A stretch of DNA of 64,000 nt. It comes from Mycogone perniciosa (lineage: Eukaryota; Ascomycota; Sordariomycetes; Hypocreales; Hypocreaceae). Below are positions 20,149 through 28,804 of the stretch, one piece after another. Position numbers and translations under genes: made by a program. Location of the stretch: assembly GCA_025331125.1 (NCBI GenBank), contig JAOALB010000016.1, forward strand, positions 124,001 to 188,000, given 5' to 3'. How positions within the stretch are numbered: the first letter of the stretch is position 1; every line of letters begins with the position of its first letter. The notes under the pieces were generated by a model. It was not told the origin of the DNA. It was given only the letters and a program-made list of their open reading frames with translations, and ran no database searches.

Positions 20149-21033
20149 TATGAGTGGAATAGTAAAAGAAATAACGATCGTAGAAATGAAGTTGAGTCTC
20201 GTGGCGGGTTGAAGTCAAGTCTGTATGCCTATCATGGCGTTTTTCATGTCCTTGTGATGGAAGAGAGGGCTTATGAACGGATAATATTGACTCGGCACCC
20301 CGCATTAACAGCAAACCGGGGAAGAGGAGGTCTGGGGTCTTCTTTCGCAGAGCGCACGGATTTTTCGATTGTTCTTTGCAAAACAATGCAAAACGATGTT
20401 TCGTACTTTGTAGTGTGAAGCTGTGACCCTGTTTGCTGTTTGCTTGCATGAGCACTGCAATCTACGAGGCAGTGGGGTGGGTGATTTTGTAAGCGCATGA
20501 TGGTCTGGTGTTAAGGCGGACCAACAAAACGACCCCGAGATGCCCCGGGATGGTGTTAGTAGCTAAGGGATAATATTAAAAATATAAATAATCTACCCGC
20601 AATTGGGATTTATAGATCAAACTTGATAATACATACTTTGGCGATGTCGCGGGGTATCTATTCTATCTATGGGTGCGTTCCTAGCAACATGCCAGTTTCG
20701 TGTGGAAATGTGTCCATATATGTTCGAGGCATCCATAGTCTCCCCTAGCCATTCATCCCGTTGTTTTACATTTATAGGGTTGGGACTCCGCCATCATTAC
20801 TTCGATATTTTCAACATGTTCATTTACACTGGTTGCCCATCTGGATTTATCAGTAAAGGGGGAATACGTAGCGGGATTGGCAACTTACCTCCAAAGTTGT
20901 TGCGTAGGCTCTCCCCATTACGTCGATATGAGACAATCTTCTGCCGAGCTTGCGCATCGCATTGATGCCTCGCCAGCCATATAGCATTTCGCATGGTATA
21001 GCAATCGCTTCCTAACCCCTCCGCAATGTCCTT
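20149..21033. other. Intergenic between ICMT and the TMEM170 gene
   Basis: No gene is supported. The stretch around 20570-20650 is AT-rich (AATATTAAAAATATAAATAA). It contains the ICMT promoter at its left end and the 3-prime end of the TMEM170-like gene at its right. Confidence 0.6.
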
Positions 21034-21514
21034 TTAGAGACCGCCTTGAATAGAAAAGGAGGATATGATGAGGATCAGGACGTTGATGAACCCCCATGTG
21101 CAGGGAATCCAGGTGTTCATCTCGTAGTATCCTGCCTTGTAGACAGCACCGATCCTACCTCAACAATTAGCCACCATAATATGAAATCTCGCGCCGAATG
21201 TCCTACATCAAGCCGGCAATGCTTCCAGAGAGCAGGCCTTCAAGTCCTGCGACACTCAGATACACGACCGGTGTTATCCAAAGATACTTCCACGACGACC
21301 TCTTCCACCCGTGCGTGAACATGGCGATGAACACCGCCCCGAGATGGAAGAGCGCGTAGACGATAAGTGTCCATATTACTGTAAAGCGCCAGACATCGGT
21401 AACGTAGTAGAGCGTGTACTTCTTTTCCTGCGTGGGATCGACGAGGGTCCTGACGTTGAGGGACGGGAATGGAGGAGTGTTGTAATTCGCAGGAGGATCT
21501 CTGGGACCCGCCAT
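21034..21514 (-). CDS. TMEM170-family membrane protein, 142 aa, two exons
   Basis: Exon 1 is 21207-21514 and exon 2 is 21034-21154; the splice is GGCTTGAT|gtagga...gaggtag|GATCGG and keeps frame. Without the splice the frame would stop at once after SIAGLM. Four hydrophobic segments are visible: WRFTVIWTLIVYALFHLG with AVFIAM, YLWITPVVYLSVAGL, and TWIPCTWGFINVLILIISS. The end GYYEMNTWIPCTWGF is the part that resembles TMEM170. The animal protein shapes ER sheets and the nuclear envelope; the fungal role is unknown. The N-terminal PPANYNTPPFPSLNVRTLVD is cytosolic-looking. The start lies 324 bases from the divergent PEX8 start. Confidence 0.85.
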
Positions 21515-21838
21515 CTGTGGTATTATATTGTCAGCGTGCTGTAGTTTCGGTGGAATATTTCTGAATCCTTTTCTTTACCTCTCTTGTCGCCCCTATCCCT
21601 TGCTGGAGCTTGTTTCCTCGAAGTCGCGATAATGTTTGGTGGTGGTACGAAGCATTAGTATTAGTTGTTTAACCCCTGGTCTCCACCTGAGACGTCATTT
21701 TAGAGCCTCGGTAGCAGGCTAAGTAAGACTCGTGCAACGCCGGCTAACACACCAGACGAGACGGCGCGCGTCTTTGAACATTTCAACACCTCTCTCACCA
21801 ACAATCAATTCGATGATCTTACCAACGAACAACGCACC
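21515..21838. promoter_or_regulatory. Divergent promoter between TMEM170 gene and PEX8
   Basis: 324 bases between two divergent ATG codons. No specific element stands out. Confidence 0.5.
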
Positions 21839-23887
21839 ATGCCTGCCGACCGACTCCTTAATACTGTGCTCCAGTATTATCAAGATGTCCACGATGCAGC
21901 CAAGACGGAGCAGATAATCGGCACAACCGCACACCTGCTCACACAGCTCTCCAATCCGCTGAACCTCGGCGTTCTCACGTCCCAGCTGTTGACGGCGCCC
22001 GCCATATGGCAGCAACCCGATGGGCTTCGAACCGCGATCCGAATTGTCAGCATCTACAACACGGCTGCGATACGAGTGCGCGAAAACGAGATTGAGAGTG
22101 CGAAGCAGAAGGGGCAGCCCCGCGAGGGCGGCGGTCTGAATTGCGATCAGTGGACGCGCGCGGTCGTCAAAGGCGCGGACGACTATTCAAAAAGGTGGCA
22201 GCATCTGCTTGTCCTGACAGGCGTCCTGATGGGAATGGAGGGCAATGAGAGGTATTCGCTTTCGGGAAGCCTGAGGGGGATGCTGGAGCAAGCTGTCGTG
22301 ACCGCCGCGAATATGGCGTTGGACCATCATGAGGAGGATGGGCCGCTTGCCGGCGCTTCCATCGTCATGGCTCTCAACTTTGCATTCCCTCTGATTTCCG
22401 ACTTCAATAAGGCCCAAATCAATTGCAGTGCACTATTGCCGATCGTTGTCTGGTCTATTACTGGCCCGGAAGGCTTCTGCGATGGACAATTCCTCCACGC
22501 TATCAGTCAGGACATCACCGAGGCGCCTGGTCATGTTCTGTCCTGGACTTCACAAACACCGTCTTTCCAGATGCTTCAAGACATGGACAAACGGCCATTG
22601 GTGGGAAGCATGGGTCCTCTCTCCAAGCTGGCGGCCTACGCGGCGCAACACGCCACCGTCACGGGAGTCGTCATGGAAGCTCAAGATGCGCTATTGATAT
22701 TCACCCGCAAAGTCCTGGATGCATGGCAGAATAATGCATTCAACAACGTCGACCCGGCATTTGAAGGCGCGAAACTGAGCCCCGAGACGCTGCAGAACAC
22801 CTGGCCGGCACTGTGGAAAGTCCTGCAACAGCTCATGTTTGGCGTGGTCGTTGTTCTCCAGGCCATTGTCTCGCGCAGTCTCCTGGACCCTCACATGCTG
22901 CGCGGCGCATCTGCTCCTGGGATAGCTGTCAAGTCGGTGCACATCCTTCGCAATCTTTGCTTCATCTCCTCCCGGAATGGCAACAATGCTTTCCAGGTAT
23001 ATACATTCACATATCTGACATCCATCGATGTGCTTTCGCATCACCCCAGTGCATGTGAAGTGCTGCTAAAGGAGATCCGACCACTCGAGAATCCCGTGCC
23101 GACTTATCTCTCAAGGACACTTGACCTGTTCTATCTCAATGTGGCAGAGCACCTGCCGCTCGCTTTGTCCACGGACGCCTGTGATGCACTAATCATCAAG
23201 CCAGCCACAGCATATCTCTCTCACGATGGGCCAATGACACCATCCGTGGTAGAGCTATTCGAATCCGCACACAGTGCCATCTTGGCAGTCCTATCTTGCC
23301 CTCAGCACAGCCCTCTGACCATCAACATTACGCCCTTTTACATTGTCAAACTCTTTGAATCATTCCCACACCACATCTCCCCCGGTCAGTTCCGGCTGGC
23401 CTACAAGACGGTCATGCAGATCGTATCGCCCCCTTTCCCCATCGCAGCAATGGAGCCCCAGCTCTCAGAGACTCTCCTCGAAATGCTCCACTCCTCCATT
23501 TCCAAGGCTGGGACTACACCTCTCCCCGTCAGTAACGCAACATCACCAGACAGTGCAACGCAACAAATCCCCGAGCCATGCTCGGAGCAGAGTTCCCTAA
23601 CCATGGCTCTCGTTGACACGTTGCCGTTCTTGCCTCTCCCAATGGTGGAAGAGTGGCTCACGATCACGGCACAGACTCTGAACAAGATTGCCGATCCAAA
23701 ACTCAGAGCGCCGGTCAAGCAGCGACTCTGGGATATTCTCGTCAACAGAGAGATGGATGTGGAAAGGGCGGCAATTGGACTCTCCTGGTGGGGAACGGGA
23801 GGGGGGAGGCAACTAGTAGTCGGTTCCGGCAATTTAGCCATGATGAGCGGTGCCATCAGTGATGAGAGGGTGAGCAGCAGATTGTAA
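21839..23887 (+). CDS. pex8: Intraperoxisomal peroxin PEX8, 682 aa
   Basis: PEX8 sits on the lumenal side of the peroxisomal membrane and links the docking and RING-finger import complexes. The protein is all-helical with no transmembrane stretch of clear hydrophobicity, of the expected length, and ends in SRL, a canonical PTS1 peroxisome-targeting signal, as PEX8 proteins do. The N-terminal region (LLNTVLQYYQDVHDA, LLTAPAIWQQPDG) and the middle (SVHILRNLCFISSRNG, FTYLTSIDVL) are what I recognise as PEX8-like. Single exon with ATG at 21839 after ACGCACC. The identity is from recall of the family and would be settled by a profile search. Confidence 0.78.
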   Translation: MPADRLLNTVLQYYQDVHDAAKTEQIIGTTAHLLTQLSNPLNLGVLTSQLLTAPAIWQQPDGLRTAIRIVSIYNTAAIRVRENEIESAKQKGQPREGGGLNCDQWTRAVVKGADDYSKRWQHLLVLTGVLMGMEGNERYSLSGSLRGMLEQAVVTAANMALDHHEEDGPLAGASIVMALNFAFPLISDFNKAQINCSALLPIVVWSITGPEGFCDGQFLHAISQDITEAPGHVLSWTSQTPSFQMLQDMDKRPLVGSMGPLSKLAAYAAQHATVTGVVMEAQDALLIFTRKVLDAWQNNAFNNVDPAFEGAKLSPETLQNTWPALWKVLQQLMFGVVVVLQAIVSRSLLDPHMLRGASAPGIAVKSVHILRNLCFISSRNGNNAFQVYTFTYLTSIDVLSHHPSACEVLLKEIRPLENPVPTYLSRTLDLFYLNVAEHLPLALSTDACDALIIKPATAYLSHDGPMTPSVVELFESAHSAILAVLSCPQHSPLTINITPFYIVKLFESFPHHISPGQFRLAYKTVMQIVSPPFPIAAMEPQLSETLLEMLHSSISKAGTTPLPVSNATSPDSATQQIPEPCSEQSSLTMALVDTLPFLPLPMVEEWLTITAQTLNKIADPKLRAPVKQRLWDILVNREMDVERAAIGLSWWGTGGGRQLVVGSGNLAMMSGAISDERVSSRL

Positions 23888-24285
23888 GGGATGAGTCAGA
23901 TATCAACTGTTTGAGCCGGTGTGTACAAACTGTCTTACCCAGGTAGGGAACAAAGAGAGACTACTCTTTTCAATGGTTAATTCTATAATATTAGGGGCTT
24001 TTGCTAGTCATTTGTGGAGCTATCTGTGGGAATGTGTTTTGCCAACAAACTTGATCACTGTCAACAAACTCGCGAGATTTTACAGGATATGAGCAAACTC
24101 ATTTGTTTCATCTACACACAAGATCATGTGCCCTCATATTCGGAAAGTCCGCAGTGATAAGCTGCCACGTCATGGGTACTTAAGCACACAGGGCCCCAGA
24201 AGGGTCGAGTCTGTCAAATAGCTGAACCAATTTGCGTTGGCGGCTTCACAACAACAGGCACTGTCTACCGCCTTCAAGAACCAAC
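23888..24285. promoter_or_regulatory. PEX8 3-prime end and promoter of the secreted cysteine-rich gene
   Basis: About 400 bases. GGGTACTTAAGCACAC near 24174-24190 is TATA-poor; no clear regulatory site can be called. Confidence 0.45.
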
Positions 24286-25179
24286 ATGATGTTCACTAAT
24301 AAAGCCTTCTTCGCCTTGGCGGCGGTATTCGTTGCCTCATCGCTGCCAACCGCGGTTGCTGAGTTGATACCAAGCGACAGCTTAAGGAGTATCCTTGATA
24401 GTCTGGCCTCCTCCTTCGCGACGCAGACGTCTAGCACCTTGACGACTCAAACAACCTTTTCAACATCCACTACGGGCGTCTCATCTGCATCTGAGGAGCT
24501 ACGAGCGCCGCCTTCTTTTACTTTCAACACAAGCATTGTCCTCAAATCGAGCTCAACAACCCAGTCGACTGTGGAGAGTGCTTGTTCACAACCACCCGCT
24601 GCAGGCCAAAAACGCCCTGCCCTCCCTGGGTTTAACTTCACTGATAGATGTGACGCTACGTCTATTATGGCCGAAGACTGCCGCGTGACATTGGCGTGCG
24701 ACACTGAACGAGGGCTGTATCCAACGTGTCATCGCGGAGAGTGCAAATGCCTAGCCAAAGAGTGCATAAGGCGTTCGATGTGCTTACAGCATCGTCAATG
24801 CCGATCTGAATTCGAGGAACATACCTGCGAGAAGCACAACGAGACGATGGGAACGTGTGCTTGTCGTCCTCGTATCACTAGCTGTCTGTTTGAGCGGAAC
24901 CCTCATCATTATTGCGCGTCCGACTTTAATTGTACAGAGAGATATTTCTCATTGTACCCCGAGTTTGCCCATTGCAATACCGGCGATTCGAAGTATCCGA
25001 CCGGCTACTGCGATTGTCGCTATTTCGGATGTGAAAGGGACGGAAGCGACAAAGACTTTGAGGTCTGCAAGGATCTCATTGACTGTCGGAGGAGTCCATT
25101 GGGGCATCGGCCTTTCTGCAACCTCAAGTATCTCGGTGGAACGGATGGAAAGGATGGGTATTGCACCTGCGTGCCGTGA
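24286..25179 (+). CDS. Secreted protein with four tandem six-cysteine modules, 297 aa
   Basis: The start MMFTNKAFFALAAVFVASSLPTAVA is a signal peptide with an Ala-x-Ala cleavage site, so I place the start at 24286 rather than further upstream. A Ser/Thr-rich linker (about residues 45-110) is likely O-glycosylated. From Cys122 to the C-terminus the protein is four modules, each C-x(5-11)-C-x5-C-x(8-13)-C-x(4-14)-C-x-C, starting at Cys122, Cys160, Cys200 and Cys249. The C-x5-C and C-x-C spacings are constant in all four. There are N-glycosylation sites (NFT, NET, NCT). No enzyme motif is visible. The pattern loosely recalls EB-type or other disulfide-rich extracellular modules; a secreted effector or cell-surface role is inference. 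The last residue is next to the final Cys (CTCVP). Confidence 0.85.
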   Translation: MMFTNKAFFALAAVFVASSLPTAVAELIPSDSLRSILDSLASSFATQTSSTLTTQTTFSTSTTGVSSASEELRAPPSFTFNTSIVLKSSSTTQSTVESACSQPPAAGQKRPALPGFNFTDRCDATSIMAEDCRVTLACDTERGLYPTCHRGECKCLAKECIRRSMCLQHRQCRSEFEEHTCEKHNETMGTCACRPRITSCLFERNPHHYCASDFNCTERYFSLYPEFAHCNTGDSKYPTGYCDCRYFGCERDGSDKDFEVCKDLIDCRRSPLGHRPFCNLKYLGGTDGKDGYCTCVP

Positions 25180-25410
25180 TCCGCCAAAAGGTGTAGAGTA
25201 GGATAGTCAATAAACGGTTGAGAAACTCGGAGTGTTGGTGATCCCGTATATATAATGTCGTTGATTTAAGCTCACAACTAGAAATCTCCGATGCATGAGT
25301 GGCACTCAACCTGATCAGATGATTGGTTGCTGTACGACGTGGCCCCACGACCAGAGCATGCAACTGTCCCACACATATAAATGGCACAAGTAGTAAAATC
25401 CTATTAATAT

Positions 25411-25656
25411 CTAGGAGTCGTCCGGATAGGCCCACAGATTGGTTGCCATAGAGTTGCTCCAAAGTCTGGTGTTCTGGTTCATGTAAGAGACTGAGAAGTT
25501 TAGATCTGTTGAGGCCGCTGGACAAGAAATCAGGGTAGGCATGCGCAGGAAACTGTTATTGACCACGTCAGTTATCGTTGTCAGTGGACAGAGTGGACCA
25601 TCGTGATGGTGTCCATGGAGATTTCTGAGGGCGTTTGCCACTGTTGTTGGCCACAT
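25411..25656 (-). pseudogene. Coding-like fragment, 81 codons, unknown
   Basis: The minus-strand frame from the ATG at 25656 to the stop ends with amino-acid use that looks coding (STDLNFSVSYMNQNTRLW, then NLWAYPDDS). It begins inside one copy of the direct repeat. I recognise no family, the upstream repeat copy lies in another frame, and no promoter or splice structure is clear. It may be the 3-prime end of a decayed gene or chance. Confidence 0.25.
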
Positions 25657-25703
25657 CGGTTATCGTTGTCGGTGGACAGGATGGACCATCGTGATTGCGT
25701 CCA
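25561..25703. repeat. Imperfect 55-bp direct repeat, 88 bp apart
   Basis: Copy A is 25561-25615 and copy B is 25649-25703. They share TTATCGTTGTC, GTGGACAG and TGGACCATCGTGAT. Most of the differing positions are A/G transitions on the plus strand. On the minus strand both copies can encode HDGPxCPxTTITDVxNNS, but the 88-bp offset puts them in different frames. Confidence 0.8.
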
Positions 25704-26044
25704 GTTTGCCCGTGCCCGTTGAGTGGACTTCAACCTTTGATCAGCCTGTAGTTCTCTGTTCACACTGTATCTAATAAGTGAATGTGGAGGCTTGTAGTTA
25801 ATAGACATGTAATCACTGGGCTTAGTAGCAAACGATTAAAGCAGCAAGGTGAGTCTTGGTAATCCGTATTAGTGACTCTGGGTTGGCGACTGTTGGTAAT
25901 GCCGTGTCGGCTGGGCTGCTCGAACTGATTGTTATATCTGAAGATCTGATCTAGATGATGTATCGCTAACTGACTCGGTCTTGGTATGTGGCTTGGATGG
26001 TATGGTCCATGCCTCGAGGATATGGGCGTGGGCTTGCTGTATTA

Positions 26045-26451
26045 TGTAGCTGGTTTGACGTCGTTACTGTCTGCTTCCGTGGTTTTCGTAATGGCTGTTG
26101 CGATGGGTGACCGGAGCTGCATGTGTGGTGCCTTGCTTGATGTTTCGTCGTTCCAAGCCCTCGTGTTCCTGACAACGGGCTCCTGGTTGCCCGGAGACTC
26201 GTACCAGTCGCTTGTATAGTAATTGTCTTCATCTCGGTTGCCGACCGGATTGAAGCAGGATCGAAAGGTCTTTGGAGCTTCTCATTGCAATTCATCTCTA
26301 TATTTCCAGTAACAAGGATTAACCCAGAGAATTTACCTTTGCCATCGCCTGTGATTGGCGTCGGGAGGGCTCTCGCAGGCGCAAGTTCTTCATGTCGCTC
26401 ACTGGGATTATCACGGGCCACGGTCGTCCTCTCCCCGCATATTGTCGACAA
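26045..26451 (-). CDS. Possible spliced gene fragment, unknown product
   Basis: An open stretch on the minus strand ending in ITGDGK at about 26331 is followed by a GTAAAT donor, a GGTTAATCC branch-like site and a TGAG acceptor about 56 bases on. Joining them gives KEAPKTFRSCFNPVG and then a Tyr- and Asp-rich tail (DEDNYYTSDWYESPG) running to a TAA near 26045. The tail looks like a disordered cytosolic or nuclear segment. I cannot find a convincing ATG: upstream the frame closes at about 26509. It may be the end of a longer or decayed gene, or chance. Confidence 0.25.
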
Positions 26452-26845
26452 CGTCGGAGTGTCGGTAACGAGTATAATCAGATACGTGCTTGTGCACAGT
26501 GTATCAAGAGGTTATAGAATCGCTTGGGTGCTGCTCTGCTCTCTATTTTGATGAAACTAAAAACTAATATCTAATGTGCGTTGCATGAATTGTTACATTG
26601 AGGAGCAGCGAAATGACTTTCATCACAGCAAGGTTGCATTGAAACTAACTAATAGGTCTATGTAGTTGGAGCTTCATGACGCAATTCGCCCAGATAATCC
26701 GATCAACGTCGATTGGCTTTTATGCCCGAATCATGTCGGACGAAACATAATAGTACGGAATATCGGTGCTCCCATCACCAACCAAACCGACATGTGGTCC
26801 CCCCGATTGCACAGCCTCTTAGTGCAGCTTGCTAGCGTCAGCGAT

Positions 26846-27372
26846 GTACTCCGTACATCACCGGATCTTTAACTAACAGACCTCTCCTTTCACTCTAGTT
26901 TTGGGTCCTGTGCGAGTATGAAGTAGTACGGAGTACTTTGTAGTAAATATATATTCCGTACTCCGCACTTACACACGATCGGGAACATTACCCCGCTATC
27001 ATTCAGAGATGGCGCCACACACGCGCGCATGATATGATTCGAGACTTGGGGGCCACAAGAATCACCAAAAAGAGAAAGTCGCAATAGATCAATCAATCAA
27101 TCAATCAATCATCTAGTTATGTGGTATGGGGAAAGGAGATGTCCGGAGGCCGCCGTGCCGTTTGTTTGCTTGTTTGTTGGGTAAGGATGGATAGAGGGGC
27201 CTCAGCTGGGGTATGTACCTCGTACTCCGTACTCCATAGTCCCAATACTACTCCGTGCCTAGTAATGACATGACGTGCGTCTTTCAGCTGCTTCGGGGTG
27301 AGCGAGCGATAATTCAGCTCTACAGGGCCTGTCATGGCAATACCGACCGATCTGAATATGAGTACGGAGTAC
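26846..27372. repeat. Cluster of GTACGGAGTAC-type motifs
   Basis: Copies at 26846-26856, 26926-26936, about 26957-26965, 27222-27234 and 27362-27372, in both orientations, within 530 bp and just upstream of the gene starting at 27545. Similar copies occur in the first 4 kb of the window. Confidence 0.85.
27087..27113. repeat. AATC tetranucleotide microsatellite
   Basis: About six AATC units in a row. A second, shorter run of the same unit lies at 49553-49568. Confidence 0.9.
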
Positions 27373-27544
27373 AGAGTACATCCATCGTAGGTAGCATTGA
27401 ACATATATTAAAGCTCTCTCATCCCCCTCCTTTGCCCATTTCTCACTCCTCCTTCCATCCTCTCGCCTCATTCCAACCGGCGTAAATCCAGTCCATTATC
27501 CGTTATTACATCTTCTGAAGCAGCTCCAACAAGACACCGTCAAG

Positions 27545-28647
27545 ATGTCTTACCGTGACAACGACAACGATAACGTAAGTAGAGCTCGCTCCATCTCGTA
27601 TACCCCGGTCCGCTGAACATTGGCTAACTTGACTTGAACGATAGTACGGCGTAAGTCGTATCAAACCCGGCACATGTATCAACATAGCCAACAGCTAACC
27701 CCTATTCATAGTCTGGCCGCTCTGGAGATAACAACTACGGCTCTGGAAACCGCAACAATGATTCGTACGGGTCCAATGACCGCAACGATGGCGATGACTC
27801 CTATGGCTCGTCTGGCAATAAGTCCTCTAGCTACGGCAACACCTCCAACAAGCCCAGCAGCTATGGAGGCAACAATGATGAGGATTCTTATGGTTCGAAC
27901 AAGAAGACTGGCTACTCTAGTAATCAGTTCTCCGGCGACGACAACGACAACGACAACGACAACTCCTATGGTTCGAACAAGACTGGTTACGGCTCTGGCA
28001 ATCAGTTCTCCAGCAACGATAAGAAGACCAGCTACGGCAACACCTCCAACAAGCCCAGTAGCTATGACTCTAACGACAACCAGTCCTATGGCTCTAACGA
28101 CAACCAGTCATATGGTTCCAATAAGAAGACTGGCTATGGAGGCTCCAACGACAATGAGGACAAGAAGTCCGGCTACTCTGGTAACCAGTCCAGCTACGAC
28201 AATACCTCCAACAAGCCCAGCAGCTATGATTCCAACGATAACCAGTCCTATGGCTCGAATAAGAAGACTGGCTATGGAGGTTCTAACGATAATGAGGACT
28301 AATATCAGTCTTCTAAGAAGTCTGGCTACTCTGGTAACCAGTCCAGCAGCTATGGGGACGATTCTTATGGTTCCAAAAAGACCAGCTCTAGCAACCAGTT
28401 CTCCAGCAATGACAACGACAATGAGGATTCTTATGGGTCTTCTAAGAAGACTGGCTACGGCTCCAGCAACCGCAACGATGATAATGATGATTCCTATGGT
28501 TCGAACAAAACTGGTTCCAGCTACAACAAGTCCAGCAGCAGCGGTGGTGGGCTCCTTGGTCAAGTTGCCGATCAAGCCAGCGACTATCTCAGTGACAAGT
28601 TCAACAAGGAACGCGGTAACAGCGGCCGGAACAATGATGATTACTAG
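27545..28647 (+). pseudogene. Tyr/Gly/Ser/Asn-rich disordered protein with 6-nt microexon and in-frame stop
   Basis: I read exon 1 27545-27574 (MSYRDNDNDN), a 6-nt exon 27645-27650 (YG) and exon 3 from 27712. Both introns have GTAAGT donors and ATAG acceptors. The protein is low complexity, built of SYGNTSNKPSSY (three copies) and NKKTGYGGSNDNED (two copies) units with runs of Asn-Asp. A TAA at 28300-28302 ends it at 208 residues, but the same composition continues in frame for 115 more codons to a TAG at 28645-28647. That part includes a clean amphipathic end (GLLGQVADQASDYLSDKF). So it is either a truncated gene, a pseudogene, a sequencing error, or a readthrough gene. Repeated SYG and Asn-rich sequence is prion-like and may phase-separate (inference). 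No domain recognised. Confidence 0.7.
27645..27650 (+). other. 6-nt microexon (TACGGC)
   Basis: The six bases TACGGC sit between an acceptor (ACGATAG) and a strong donor (GTAAGT). The 70-nt intron before it and the 61-nt intron after it are of normal fungal size. The microexon adds Tyr-Gly, matching the repeat unit of the protein. Skipping it also keeps the frame, so both forms could exist. Confidence 0.7.
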
Positions 28648-28804
28648 GCGGGAGTGTGACGGAGTCCTCGGGGAATCATCGTTTGAATGGGATATGAGAT
28701 CTATGTGGTTTATGATGCAAATGCTACTTAATTGATGCTGTCGTTTCTCCGTTCATAAATGTCTTTGCAAACAACCCCAAAATATGAATCCACTCTCATC
28801 TTCT

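Larger units (their letters stand above)
25180..27544. other. Degenerate, AT-leaning interval between secreted protein and SYG-protein genes
   Basis: This 2.4-kb stretch has no firm gene. It holds a 55-bp imperfect direct repeat (25561-25615 and 25649-25703), coding-like fragments on the minus strand (25411-25656 and 26045-26451), five copies of the TACGGAG motif (26846-27372) and an AATC microsatellite (27087-27113). The composition differs from the compact housekeeping blocks on both sides. Confidence 0.6.

Noticed and set aside
28108..28575. Minus-strand Ile/Val-rich frame opposite the SYG repeats
   Set aside because: Mirror of the Asn/Asp/Ser codons on the other strand; not a membrane protein.
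27674..28735. Long plus-strand frame in the SYG gene region (Thr/Met/Pro-rich)
   Set aside because: This is the shifted reading of the repeat; it avoids the TAA but gives a biased TTT/PMA composition, has no good start, and ignores two strong GTAAGT splice donors.
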